In this document: positions 48,021-59,282 of the stretch, one piece after another
Position numbering within the stretch: position 1 is the stretch's first letter
Layout of the letters: each line of letters opens with the position of its first letter
NCBI GenBank assembly: GCA_016647705.1
Contig: CM028335.1
Location: forward strand, 16,947,905-17,011,904
DNA from: Eucommia ulmoides
Lineage: Eukaryota > Streptophyta > Magnoliopsida > Garryales > Eucommiaceae
Length of the DNA: 64,000 bases
Reading direction: 5' to 3'
Made by a program: the position numbers and the translations under genes
Notes under the pieces: model-generated
Told to the model about the DNA's origin: nothing
The model's database searches: none
What the model saw: the letters and a program-made list of their open reading frames with translations, nothing else

Positions 48021-48420
48021 TGTAAGACCCAATTTTTGGTTGTGTATATTTTCAATTGCATTTTATAACATTCAAAAAGTATTTGAATTTAGTATGTTAT
48101 TTTAAAAATTCACTTTAAGGCTTTTAGGGGGTTACTATGATATTTAAAAATTTGGTTTTAAAAACTTAGGGATTAATATGTTGATTTAATTTAACTTTTA
48201 AAAATTTATAGGATTATTGTGTTATTTAAAATATAACTTTTAAGAACTTTTGGGATATAATTATTATTTTTAGTATATTTTCGGTATACTTGTGTAAATA
48301 GTAAAAAAAAAAATTACAAAATATGTTAAAAGAGGACAACACATGAAATTGGCATTGTGTGCAAGAGGTGTACACGTGCACATTTCTCCCTCCCTATATC
48401 TATATACTAGGTGGAAAGCA
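48021..48420 (+). mobile_element. Truncated relative of the 2.75-kb LTR element
   Basis: It begins TGTAAGACCCAATTTTTGG and goes on with the same word order as the start of 56,389 (TGTAAGACCCTAATTTTCG, CATTT..A, ATTTAGAATTT/TTAGGGGTTA-type). It fades out before the Harbinger-like element at 48,519. Confidence 0.45.
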
Positions 48421-48518
48421 CATGTTTTGCACGTGGCTATTATCTCTTGTTCCAATATATTTTAAGTAATTAGAAGGATAAATATTCCTTATATTTAAGT
48501 ACAAATCACAGAATGTAA

Positions 48519-49533
48519 GGCCTCGTTTGGTTAGTGTTTCTAACCCAACCCAACCTAACCTAAAAATTTTGGGATGACTTTCTGAGAACGTGTTTGATAA
48601 ACACAAAACTCAACCCAATCCAACTCAAAAAATGAGAATTGATTCTCAAAATGCTAAGAAAATGAGAAACAACAAAAAATATTTTTTTTGTGCCCAAAAA
48701 ACTCAACCCATTTCCCTTTCCCATTTCTATCGTTTTATTTGTCATCACTGAAATCCCCCTTGCCATAGTCTCCGACGTCTTCGCCGAACAATCTTCGTCG
48801 TCCACCTCATTCTCTCCGTCTCCATCGTCTTCGCCTTCGTCTTCCTCGAAATCACTGGATTCCTTCATTCGCCGCTCATTCTTCCTCATCGCAATCGTCT
48901 TCACCGCTCATTCCTCATCGCAATCTTCGTCGTCGTCCTCGCCATCGTAGTCACCGAACTCGTTGCTATCATCGTCCTCGCCATCGTCATCGTCCTCTCT
49001 ATTTAGGGTTTCGAATTCGTTTGTTATTGAAATCGAACAAGTTTTGATTTCGTTCATTCTTTAGGGTTGAGTTGCTCGTTCATTCTCAAAATCGATTTTG
49101 GTGCTCGTTGACGAAATCGATTTCGATTTCTTTGTTCGTTCACGAAATCATTGTTTGTTCATGAAATTGAAATAGTTGTTCATTCACAAAATCGAAATCG
49201 ATTTTGATTTCGTTGCTTGTTAACGAAATTGATTTCGATTTCGTTGTTCGTTGTTCGTTCATGAAAATCTCTGTGGAATTCGATCAATGGAGACTGTTCG
49301 GTGAAGATGAAAACGAAAAAAACAAAAAATAAAATAAAAATAAACAAACAATTGTGAGGAAATAATTCTAGGATAATATCGTTACCAAACGCGATTCTGT
49401 TCCCAGCACAAAAAAAAAATTGTCGTTATCAAACACAATTTTGTTCTCAGTAAGAAATAAAATTCTCAACTCAACCCAACCCAACCCATCCCAATTGAGT
49501 TGAGAATAGTGGAAACACTAACCAAACGCCACC
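48519..49533 (+). mobile_element. PIF/Harbinger-like non-autonomous element, copy 2
   Basis: The left end GGCCTCGTTTGGTTAGTG and the inverted right end GGTGGCGTTTGGTTAGTG are flanked by TAA on both sides (48,516-48,518 and 49,534-49,536), the 3-bp duplication of PIF/Harbinger elements. The interior holds TCGTCGTCGTCC- and AAATCGATTTCG-type repeats. A Ser-rich frame at 48,690-48,950 is a translation of these and not a gene. It is related to 4,905-5,797 in the opposite orientation. Confidence 0.75.
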
Positions 49534-49536
49534 TAA

Positions 49537-49947
49537 ATTATTCAAATTTTGGTATATTACGATATTCCAATTCTTGTATAACTAATTGCATCAAAGAATA
49601 AAATGTCTGAATTAATGTTGTTCACTATTAACAAACATTCATTCGATATAATTGTTATACCAAATGTTATTGAATCCACACTAATTGGAATTAAACTATG
49701 TACAAAATATAGTAATTTAACTCAGTTAGGAGTATAAATATTTCAGTAAAGACGGTTTAGTGAAGAAGAAATGGTGATCAAGTAGTCGATATATGTACTC
49801 AATATTGTATAATTCTCATTTTCGACGTGATAGTCGAGAAAAATGAGATCTCCGATTGATAATAAAATTAAAGAGTTTGTAAATATGCTCGAATAATTTT
49901 ATTAGGTGTTTTAATATTAAGATTACAATAAAAAAGATTTGAGAATA
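49537..49947. other. AT-rich intergenic DNA
   Basis: No gene seen between the Harbinger-like element and the gypsy LTR. Confidence 0.5.
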
Positions 49948-49952
49948 TATAT

Positions 49953-50749
49953 TGATGAGGGTATTTTTGGGCACCTCTGAGTCAGCACTTGAGACTCAGC
50001 CACGTGTCAACCCTCGCAATGACAGGGACGTATTTCGGAATCCACAACGCTACATTGGAGCATACACCGACTACGGTTCCTGCCTAGAATCTCATTTACA
50101 CCGAGGGAGGAGCGAAGAGCTCCGCAAGGACGTGCCGCTCTGAGCTCTATGCCGTGCCCTCAGCGATCAGTTTTAGGGACTCAGTCGCTCACCTCGACCG
50201 ACTCTCATTTTTACCTTGTTTCTTCTCCAGGATTCCACGGATCTCTTCTCTCCTTCACCAGCTCATCGCCACAGGCTTGTCAAAAGCCCGCAGGCTTCAC
50301 CAAATGGGCCCAAAAGCCCAAGCCCAACGATTATCTCCTAAACGCCCCAGATTATCGGCTAAACACAGAGTTTCGACTAATTGATCGTGTTTAGGCCCGA
50401 CTAATTATCTCCAATGCCTATATATATCGGGGGCTATGTAAGCCCAAGGTACGCTTGAATGACTTACATTACGTGCGAGTTCATTTGTTTCCTTACTATA
50501 TTCTATACATTTTCTCTCTAAGCACTGATTACCACGCTGGAGGGACTTCACCGGGATAAATCCCGGTTTGAGCCTTCTGCAGGTACACTCCCTGAGGAGC
50601 AGGACTTTGGACACAGCATGTCAGTCCCCCCAGGACCCAGCACAGCTCACTCGAGGACTTTTCAATCGACGACTCCACCTCAGCAAGAGGACCCACCTGT
50701 CATCCGACTGGACCATACTCGAGATGTGTACCAGTTTTATACACCAACA
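49953..50749 (+). repeat. 5' LTR of the gag-only gypsy element
   Basis: 797 bp, TG...CA. A TATA-like CCTATATATATCGG lies at about 50,418-50,431, followed by GGGGGCTATGTAAGCCC. I estimate roughly 93% identity to the 3' LTR by reading parts, not by alignment. Confidence 0.85.
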
Positions 50750-50750
50750 G

Positions 50751-50773
50751 TTTGGCACCGTCTGTGGGAACCG
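50751..50773 (+). other. Primer-binding-site-like stretch
   Basis: TTTGGCACCGTCTGTGGGAA directly follows the 5' LTR, the place of the primer-binding site. This wording recurs in plant gypsy elements in my memory; the tRNA is not determined. Confidence 0.5.
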
Positions 50774-50871
50774 AGCAAAAAGCCTTCCGTTGATCACTGT
50801 TCTCTGCTCAACTGAGCTTGAGTGACCACAAGGTCCAGTTAGATAGATACAAAATTGAAGAACGAGAAGAC

Positions 50872-52572
50872 ATGTCAAAAAATCCAAGCGCATACCCACA
50901 AGCTCCCACCAACGAAGATAACTGCACCCTCAATGGTCAGGCAGGACCATCCACTCTGCCACCTAGAACTGCGAGACAAACCTCAGGAACTGTGGACGCA
51001 TCTCGATTTGATCTCCTTAAACGCCAAATGCAAGAGTTCAAGACAAGTATATAACTCCTTCTCGCGCGCTTGCCTCCGCCCCCTATTCAGGGTGGACCAG
51101 CCCTCTGACCCGCAACGCTTGTGGAGCCGCCCCAAAATCGCGATATTTTTATGGACACTCTAAATGGGCAGCAGCCCGAGGGCCGCCCTTTACCTCGCAA
51201 CCCTGAGTTTGCGGGATAAAAGAGGGCCCTCCCTATAATGCGGAGATCTCCACCTCCTCTGCCACACAAATTTGTGCCAAGGGATATGTCGGTGTCCCCT
51301 AATGGTTGTGCTATTCATCGGCCTGCCAGGTCCGATCATAAAGGTCGGCGTGATCGTGAGGTTGACTCTTACTCACCTTCCTTCCATCACCCTAATGCCC
51401 GGGCTGCGGACAGTCGGATCCAAGGAGAGCCCCAAGCAGGGGAGCTTGTGGAACGTTGTCTGGCTAATGTAGAAGCCCTTCTCCAAGAGGTACAAGGAGG
51501 CCTGGTTGGATCGGGTATTATTCCGAAGGTAAATTCTCCTTTTGTGGATGAGGTTCTGGAGGAAGTAGCACCGAGACACTTCACCCAACCCCAAATGAGT
51601 CCTTATGATGGGACTTCAGATCCTGTTGACCACCTTTCTATGTTCAAGTTTTATATGGACATACAGGTGGCCTCTGTAGCTTTGAGGTGCAGAGCCTTTC
51701 CCATCACTCTTATAGGTGCTGCAAGATCGTGGTTCCAAGGTTTGCGGCCAGTGTCCATCTCTACTTTTTTAGAGAACTCAAGCAATTGTTCCTGGCTTGT
51801 TTCAGTCGTTCGCAGCGTAGGCCAAGGACTGTGGCTCATATCTTCACTCTTCGACAAGAGCCCACTGAATCTTTGGCTAATTACGTTAAGCGTTTCAACC
51901 GAGAAGCAAATTTATGCGATGAACTCCCTGACGCTGTTGTGCTAAATGCCTTTGTTGACGGGCTCCGACATCAGAGATTATCCTACGATCTCTGCTCCAA
52001 CCCTGCTCTCACACTCGATCAAGCTCTAGACCGTGGAACTAGATTCCATGGTGCTGACCTTCGTCCTGCCACCGGGAGAGAGCGGGAAGGGGTAAACCAG
52101 CCTAGGGAACCAAGGAATAGAGATTCAAATCAAACCCAAGGCTCAAGAAGGTTACAGGCAGCAGGAAGACTAGGACCCCTACCTGGGGAGAAGAGACCAC
52201 TTCCTCCCCTAGGGCATCACCAATAAGAGTTCACCCCGCTCACGGCCACAGTGGCCACCGTCTTCGCAGAAAACTCAGGGCAAGACTTCTTCCCTCCTCC
52301 GCTGCCCCTAAGAGGAAGGCCGGTCGGGAGATCGATGACCTAGTACTGTGAGTTCCACCAAGACCGCGGTCACTCCATAGAGAACTGTTTCCAACTCCGA
52401 CAGGAGATTGAAACTCTTGTCCGAAGAGGCTATCTCTGGAACTACATCCAGAGAGGAAATCAGGGGCAGCCTAATGGGGATGAACCACAGGGAGAGCCCC
52501 GGGCCCAGAGAAGAAGAGAGAATCGCAATTGTCCACCGTCCCTGGGCGCTGAGGCCGAAGAGAATCACTAAT
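50872..52572 (+). pseudogene. Gypsy gag (Retrotrans_gag domain) with frame breaks
   Basis: An N-terminal frame from MSKNPSAYPQAPTNEDN (50,872) breaks before 51,055. The capsid region runs from 51,238 (VNSPFVDEVLEEVAPRHFTQ, MSPYDGTSDPVDHLSMFKFY, AFPITLIGAARSWFQGL) and, after a one-base shift in a T6 run near 51,766, goes on in another frame (RELKQLFLACFSRSQRRPRT, EPTESLANYVKRFNREAN, ALTLDQALDRGTRFHGAD) to a stop at 52,226. A zinc-knuckle-like tail YCEFHQDRGHSIENC follows near 52,344 to a stop by 52,572. Order and motifs fit Tat-type gag. The shift and stops mean this copy cannot make an intact protein. Confidence 0.75.
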
Positions 52573-52846
52573 GCATGGATGGTGAAATCAACCACATCCA
52601 CAGCGGATTCAACTTTGGAGACATATAGAGTCACTAGGGTCACACGTCCGAGCACATACGATTTTGAAATAGAAAAGAATGTGCCGCTCAGGCGCCCGCA
52701 GAATGCTGACTAGTTGAAGTACAACTTCTGTAGGGATGATCCACTTTTGTGAACAACTTCCAGTTTGTACAAAGTATGGTACTTTTTCTTATACAAATAA
52801 AGAATGTGTTTTGTGCAATATGCCTTATGTTCTCTCCAGTCAACGG

Positions 52847-53200
52847 TATTCCGACCCCCTGAGTCGCATCCCGGCTCTGGGCGTCGCAAATGATTCTCCA
52901 CGACTGCATTCCGACCCCTTGAGTCGCATCCTGGTTCTCGGCGTCGCGAGTGATTCTCCATGGTTACATTCTGACCCCCTGAGTCACATCTTGGCCCCAG
53001 CGTCGCGAGTGATTCTCCACGGCTGTATTCCGACCCCCTGAGTTGTGTCCCAACTCTCGGTGTCGCGAATGATTCTCCTCAGTGGTACTCCGACTTCCTG
53101 AGTCGCGGATAATTCTTCAAATCAACATCCCAACTCTCAACGTTACGAGTAACTCTCCACAAGTCTCATCCCGACACTCAGCGTCGAGGGTGACAACCAG
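52847..53200 (+). repeat. 60-bp tandem repeat in the gag-only element
   Basis: Four clear units and decayed ones have the consensus CATTCCGACCCCCTGAGTCG, CATCCTGGCTCTCGGCGTCG and CGAGTGATTCTCCACGGCTG. Frames through it are shadows. Confidence 0.9.
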
Positions 53201-54183
53201 ACTCTCTCCGGAAGTCAATAGTCCGTACCCGGGGACAGACTTAGGTTATCCACCAAAGCGGGGCATTGATTGGGTCTAAGGGCCTGCAGCCAAGTACCTC
53301 TCCCTACCAGTCGACTATGAGTCCGGCGTTCTAAAAGGGAAAGTGCTCCTGCATGGACTAAATGGAGATAACCTGAAAGGGTTCTTAAATGAGCCTGACT
53401 ACGGAGAACTCCTCGATGACCGCCATAGGGGTCCAACCACTGTGTTGCGCTCCTGTGGACTGAGAGGATTAGCCACCCTGGGAAACCCTACTCCTAAGTT
53501 CATGACACGATTTCCTTGCAATTAGCTCGTGTCCCGAACTGGGGGGCTAGTGGACTATGGTCCTGGACAGAGACGAGAAGTTCTTGAAGTTTTTGTAAAC
53601 TTTTCAAAATTTTACGACTCTAAAAACTATGCTAGACAAAGAATGACTTGGCGAAAACATTGAAAGAAAGGAGTAAACTCTAAAGTACCCTGGTAATGCC
53701 GCTTAAAAGCTTACACGCTCGCCCGCAGAAAAACAAGAATAAGCGAAAAAGAGTCTACAAAATCCTAAGTCCTGAAAAGGCAATGGTCCGAGCTTAGTCC
53801 TCTCTACCTTCGTTGTGAGGGGCGTTCATGCGAGGGGAAGTGGATTTAATCTCACCCTTCTCGGGGGGCCCTCGTCAGCACTGTCCGCCTCGGCGTCCTT
53901 GTGCGTGGCACCATCTTGAGGTTCAGCCTCAGTGTTTCGTAACCAGAACTACCAGGTACGACGGACACCGCCCTGCCGTATCACTCTTAGCCAACAGGGT
54001 CTAGTGACAACCTTCTCCAAGAACGTCGTCCTGGAGTGTCGTCCAGAAATTTCACCACATCTCCTTGGCCCGGCATCATCTAATCCGGCTCTTCCTGTCC
54101 TACCGTGCTGCCTCAGGCTGGCTGGCCGCAAATGAGAGTCTATCCCAAATTCTCCCCTCAAAAGAATCTATGAGTTAAAAAAA

Positions 54184-54194
54184 TTAAAAATAAA

Positions 54195-54255
<61 letters not shown>
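54184..54255. repeat. (AT)n microsatellite and A-rich tract
   Basis: An AT run at about 54,199-54,253 is followed by GAAAAAAGAAAAAA units to 54,292. It lies within the gag-only element. Confidence 0.9.
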
Positions 54256-54258
<3 letters not shown>

Positions 54259-54396
54259 AAAAAGAAAAAAGAAAAAAGAAAAAAAAAGGGGTTTAAGGGG
54301 GGCAAGGTTGCCCCCCTAAAGAAAGGAGAGAGGGGGAGGGGTGCAGCTGCCCCCTCCCCCATGCTTGCCCCCAAAGAGGACTAGCATTACGCTGGT

Positions 54397-54429
54397 CCTT
54401 GGGGCCAGCATGCGACGCTGGCCCCAAGG
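54397..54429. other. Perfect 13-bp hairpin within a GCTGG/CCAGC-rich block
   Basis: CCTTGGGGCCAGC pairs exactly with GCTGGCCCCAAGG across a 7-base loop. More GCGCTGGCC/GACCAGC words surround it (54,388-54,520). It may be a transcript structure or a variable palindrome set like those in the LTR blocks. Confidence 0.6.
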
Positions 54430-54689
54430 GCCAACGTATGGCGCTGGCCATGAGACCAGCACCCAAAATGGGCGCTGGGGATAGCTTCAGCTCCCTAGTA
54501 CCCACTTGGGCGCTGGTCAGCCCGGCTGGGCCGTTGCCAAGTGCACGGCGGCGGTCGGCGAGCTCCTGGCCACTCGCCGTGTGCCCGCCACTCTGTGGTT
54601 CACTTTTTTTTTTTTTTTTTTTTTTCCACACTGAGCGTCGGTCCATGCTCAAGACTTGTTCATGGTGAACGTGTGTCGCTTTGAAATTC

Positions 54690-55516
54690 AAAAAAAATTC
54701 GGGGCCGCCCTGCCGTGCTACCTGACCCCGAACCTCGGCGTTATGGGAAGGTATTTCTAATTAACTCCTCTAAAAAAGTTAAACTCCTGGAAAATTGTTG
54801 CCGTGAAATCTAAAATATTCGAGGTCGCCCAACCGTGCTACCTGACCCCGAACCCCGGCGATATGGGAGCGTATTTTAAATTAGCTCCTCTAAAAAAGTT
54901 AAATTCCTGGAAAATTATCACTGTGAAATTGAAAAAATTTGGGGTCGCCTTACCGTGCTACCTGACCCCGAACCTCGGCCGTAGGGAAGCGTATTGCAAA
55001 TTAACTCATCTAAAAAATTTCAACTTTTGAAAAATTGTCGTCCTGAAAATTGAAAAAATTTGGGACCGCCCTGCTGTGCTACCTGACCCCGGACCCCGGA
55101 CCCCGACCATGTGGAGGCCTATTTCGAATAAGCTCCTCAAGAAAAAACTAACTCTTGAAAAAGTGTCGATCAGAGGTGTTTCTCGCAATCCAAAGTCTCC
55201 AGGACGCCCGTTTTAGCCAGGAATTGATATCCCTGACTGTCTACCTGACCCCGAACCTCGGCCGTAGGGAAGCGTATTGCAAATTAACTCATCTAAAAAA
55301 TTTCAACTTTTGAAAAATTGTCGTCCTGAAAATTGAAAAAATTTGGGACCGCCCTGCTGTGCTACCTGACCCCGGACCCTGACCATGTGGAGGCCTATTT
55401 CGAATAAGCTCCTCAAGAAAAAATTAACTCTTGAAAAAGTGTCGATCAGAGGTGTTTCTCGCAATCCAAAGTCTCCAGGACGCCCGTTTCAGCTAGAAAT
55501 TGATATCCCTGACCGT
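54690..55516 (+). repeat. ~125-bp tandem repeat with a ~280-bp higher-order duplication
   Basis: Units near 54,700, 54,820, 54,945 and 55,065 share GTGCTACCTGACCCCGAACC and a TTAACTCCTCTAAAAAAGTT-type segment. The block 54,959-55,240 is then repeated at 55,241-55,516 with few changes (same CTCGGCCGTAGGGAAGCG and GTCGATCAGAGGTGTTTCTC). It ends just before the polypurine tract. Confidence 0.85.
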
Positions 55517-55552
55517 CTCGTTTCCCTCGTCGCACAGGGCTAAGGGGGCTAC

Positions 55553-56344
55553 TGATGAGAGTATTTTTTGGCACCTCTGAGTCAGCACTTGAGACCCAGC
55601 CATGTGTCAACCTTCACAATGACAGGGACGTATTTCGAAATCCACAACGCCACGTTGGAGCATACACCGACTACGGTTCCTCCCTGGAATCTTATTTACA
55701 CCCAGGGAGGAGCGAAGAGACCCACAAGGACGTGCCGCTCTGAGCTCTACGCCGTGCCCTCAGCGATCAATTTCAGGGACTCAGTCGCTCACCTCGACCG
55801 ACTCCCATTTTCACCTTGTTTCTTCTCCAGGATTCCACGGATCTCTGCTCTCCTTCACCAGCTCATCGCCACAGGCTTGTCAAAAGCCCGCAGGCTTCGC
55901 CAAATGGGCCCAAAAGCCCAAGCCCAACGATTATCTCCTAAACGCCCCAGATTATCGACTAAACACAGGGTTTCGACTAATTGATCATATTTAGACTTGA
56001 CTAATCATCTCTAACGCCTATATATATCGGGGGCTATGTAAGCCCGAGGTACGCTTGAATGACTTACATTACGTGCGAGTTCATTTGTTTTCTTACTATA
56101 TTCTGTACCTTTTCTCTCTGAGCACTGATTACCACGCCGGAGGGGCTTCACCGGGATAAACCCCGGTCTGAGCCTTCTGCAGGTACACTCCCTGAGGAGC
56201 AGGACTCTAGACACAACAGGTCAGTCCCCCCAGGACCCAGCAATGCTCGCTTAAGGACTTTTCAATCGACGACTCCATCTCAGCAAGAGGACCCACCTAT
56301 CATCCGACTGGACCATACTCGAAGTGTGTACCAGTTTTATGCAC

Positions 56345-56349
<5 letters not shown>
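55553..56349 (+). repeat. 3' LTR of the gag-only gypsy element
   Basis: 797 bp, matching 49,953-50,749. It is preceded by CAGGGCTAAGGGGGCTAC (polypurine tract) and followed by a TATAT tract. Confidence 0.85.

Positions 56350-56388
<39 letters not shown>
56350..56388. repeat. (AT)n tract between two retroelements
   Basis: An AT tract separates the 3' LTR of the gag-only element from the 2.75-kb element. Both insertions seem to have used it as target. Confidence 0.9.
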
Positions 56389-56391
<3 letters not shown>

Positions 56392-57952
56392 AAGACCCTA
56401 ATTTTCGCGCATGCATAATCATTAGTTGCATTTCAAAATATTTAGAAAATAACGGGGTAGATTGTGTCATTTAGAATTTAATTTACAATTTTAGGGGTTA
56501 ATTAGTAATTTTTTTAAAAATGTTAATTTTAGGTTTGGGTTTAATCAATAACTTAACAAAATTGAGGAGGGTTAGTGTAATTTTTAAATAAAATTTCTAC
56601 TTTCTCATTCTCGATACAGGAAAGGATATGAATAAATATATATTTATATATAGGCATGGACAGGTGGCATGGTTTATGCATATATATATATATACCTCCA
56701 TGCACACTGAGATCCCCACCTAGGAAGAAGATAACCAAAGAGAAAACAGAGAGAAGTGGGTCAGTGGTGTGCAATCAGCGTGGGGGTGTATGCTCTGTTG
56801 ACGATGGGTGTATGTGTTGTCGATGCTATTTTTTTGATCGCCGGCGGTATGGGTGCGTTCGTCTAGCGAATTGCATGTGTGTGTGGAGTCATCCGTAGTG
56901 ATGTGGGTGCGTGATCGGTGCGGTTCGCCAGCGGTGTGGTTGTTCACTCCGAAGAGGGGTGTTTCGGCGTGCATGTGTGGGATCATCTTGACTCAAATAA
57001 GTCCGGCAGAGTGTTCTGTGCATCGACAGTGGGGGTTGCTCCGTCGTCAATGTAGGTGGGCGATTGCTCGTCGCGTGGGTATGATCGTCACCGTTTCGTC
57101 GTGGATTGCCATGTTCAGTTCGGTGTTGCTCTGTCATTGTGGGTGTGGCGGTATGCTCGTTGCTTCGGTGGTGAGCGTTGCTGATCGGTCCGGCGACGGT
57201 GCCTGGGGGTGTTTCTGGTCGTTCAGTCGACGGTGGGGTGTTGTGGGTCGTCGATCGACGTGGCGGTGTGAGTTTCAATCGTCTGAATGTGTAAGTAGCC
57301 GGCGGTAGGGTGCCGTTCGGGGGGTGTTGCAGCGCTGGCTATATGTGTGTGGGGGGGGGCTTGATCGTTGAGGAGGGCCGACCGATGAAGGTGGAGAGGA
57401 GTGAGAGAGTGTTGACGTGGTCGACTGGAGTTCCGCATCCAGAAACCGAAACATAAAAGGAAAAAAAAAGGAAAAAAAAGAAAGAATAGTAATAAAATAA
57501 AAACCCAAAATCCAATCTCTCGGCAGGCAATTCGGAAACAGGTAGAATTTCAATCGATTACTATTTTCGTTAAATTACATTAGTAGCATTAAATTTTTTG
57601 TAAATCAAGATAATAATTTCTATAACCTTTAATTTTAATAATGTTGCACAGGTAAATATTAACGTAGCGAAACGGACGAAATAAAATTTTTGCATAATTA
57701 ATATTTGGGAAATGGGAAATTAGGTAATTTAGGGCCATGTATTGCATATTAGGGTTGTTTTAAATAAAATGTTAATTTAGGCCTGTCACTGTTAGGTTCA
57801 CAAGCGCCAGCATTCCGGTAGTGGTTGACGGTAGTGTTTCTCTAGTGCAGGAATCGAGGTGAGTGTACTGTCTTCTATGTAAATTTATAAATTTTATTTT
57901 CATATAAATTGTGAAAAATGTGTTCATTTAAAATGGATGATTTTGTGACTTA

Positions 57953-58095
57953 TGTGGATCAAATTGGTTTTAAAGGTGAAAAATGATTTTTGGATCAAGT
58001 TGGTTTTAAAGGTGGAAAATGATTTTTGGATCAAGTTGGTTTTAAAGGTGGAAAATGATTGTGGATCAAGTTGATTTTAAAGATGAAAAGTGATT
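57953..58095 (+). repeat. ~36-bp tandem repeat, four copies
   Basis: Units of GGATCAAGTTGGTTTTAAAG then GTGGAAAATGATTTTT. The units are nearly identical, so the array is young or homogenised. Confidence 0.85.
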
Positions 58096-58440
58096 TTTGT
58101 CTGACTATGCCATAGTTTTGATCATGTCAAGAGGGCATGTCTTGCGGGATGGTTTTGACCTGTTAGGAGGATTAGTCCTACAGGTAGTTGATTATTATGA
58201 CCTGTCAAGAGGGCATGTCCTGCAGGTGGTTGATGATATTATGACATGTTAGGAGGATTAGTCCTGCAGGTAGTTGATTATTATGACCTGTCAGGAGGGT
58301 ATGTCCCCCAGGTAGTTAATGATATTATGAAATGTCAGGAAGGTAGTCCTGCAGGTGGTTGATTATTATGACATGTTCAGAGGATTAGTCCAACAGGTGG
58401 TTTGATTGACCCGTTTAGAGTGCAAATCCTATAGGTGGTA
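58095..58440 (+). repeat. ~55-bp tandem repeat, about six copies
   Basis: The unit contains GACCTGTCAGGAGGGCATGT then CCTGCAGGTGGTTGATTATT, with substitutions and length changes. Confidence 0.8.
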
Positions 58441-59282
58441 TCTCTACTATTGGGGATAATAAATGGCCTTGACATTGATAGCATTGATAGTCATTTTAGA
58501 TGGTACAGTTGTACAGGTTATGGTACCGTCGTAACTCCCAATCGTAAGGCAAAAACGATCCTATGTCTAGTAGGAGAGGAGGTGTGGTGTATTTTATTAT
58601 ACATTAAAATATTTGAGTTGAGAATTATAATACTTCATTTCATTAGTGGTAGTGGAACTGGATTTTCAACATAGCATGTGGTTATATTATTATATTTTTA
58701 AACATAGTGTTTAATACTTCTGATTGTTTTAAATATATTAACTTATTACATTGGTGACAGTGGGACTAGATTTTCAACCTGGTATGTAATTTTAAAATAT
58801 TATATTTTGAAAGTTGGTATTTAACAATTGTACTTGATCTACTAAATGTTTTTATTATGAAGATAGTACACCGATAAAAATATTTGGTTTCAGGTACTGC
58901 GGCTAGGAGTTGGTCTACTACTGGCACTAGGTAGAATTCGGAGGTAGTGTCATTTTGGGAGTGGGCCGATCAGAGGCGAACTGTAGAAGGTATTATTTCT
59001 GGAAAAAATATTGATAGTGGTACGCATGCGTCTGAGTATGTATGTATATGTATGTATGTGTTTGGCTGATTGGTCAGGAAGTGTCATGCCGACGTCACGC
59101 TCGGTCTCAGGTGACGGGTGCCCGGGGTGGGGTGTGACATATATATATATTATAACATATAGATATGTTAAATAAGTTTTCTTTAAAAATTCAAAAAAAA
59201 ATAAAAAAAAATTGACTTAAAGGACAAGTTTATTTTATTTTTAACATTTTGAATGGTACTTTTGTAATATTACTTATACAAA

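Larger units (their letters stand above)
49953..56349 (+). mobile_element. Full-length gag-only Ty3/gypsy element (TR-GAG-like)
   Basis: Paired 797-bp LTRs (49,953-50,749 and 55,553-56,349) start TGATGAG.GTATTTTT and end CACCAACA. They are flanked by TATAT on both sides, supporting a 5-bp duplication in an AT tract. A TTTGGCACCGTCTGTGGGAA primer-site-like stretch follows the 5' LTR, and TAAGGGGGCTAC precedes the 3' LTR as polypurine tract. The only coding remnant is gag (50,872-52,572). Protease, reverse transcriptase and integrase are absent, replaced by three repeat arrays (52,847-53,200; 54,690-55,516; AT and T tracts). So it must have moved with proteins from elsewhere. LTR differences are mainly C/T, suggesting moderate age and methylation. 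Confidence 0.85.
56389..59138 (+). mobile_element. 2.75-kb solo-LTR-like element with TATAT duplication
   Basis: It begins TGTAAGACCCTAATTTTCG and ends GGGTGCCCGGGGTGGGGTGTGACA. TATAT lies on both sides (56,384-56,388 and 59,139-59,143). TG..CA ends and no coding region suggest a solo LTR of a large gypsy element, or a LARD-like element. The wording of the 3' end (GACGGGTGCCCGGGG..GTGACA) is common in plant repeats. It contains a GT-rich block (56,760-57,440) and two minisatellites. Long frames in the GT-rich block look like composition effects. Confidence 0.65.

Noticed and set aside
48690-48950. 86-codon Ser-rich frame on the plus strand
   Set aside because: It is a translation of TCGTCGTCC-type repeats inside the Harbinger-like element, with no domain and no conserved start context.
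50618-50899. Overlapping frames around the 5' LTR end and primer site
   Set aside because: They span LTR and leader sequence repeated at the 3' LTR, so they are not independent genes.
51373-51594. Minus-strand frames opposite the gag region
   Set aside because: Shadows of the plus-strand gag frame, which has recognisable capsid motifs.
54293-54691. 132-codon minus-strand frame over the GCTGG-rich block
   Set aside because: It runs through poly-T and the repeat block, and contains poly-Lys from the homopolymer. It is within the non-coding part of the gag-only element.
56853-57308. 151-codon frame in the GT-rich block and the opposing 129-codon frame
   Set aside because: Both arise from skewed GTG/CAC composition within the 2.75-kb LTR-like element. 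Neither has a recognisable motif, and open frames occur on both strands at once.
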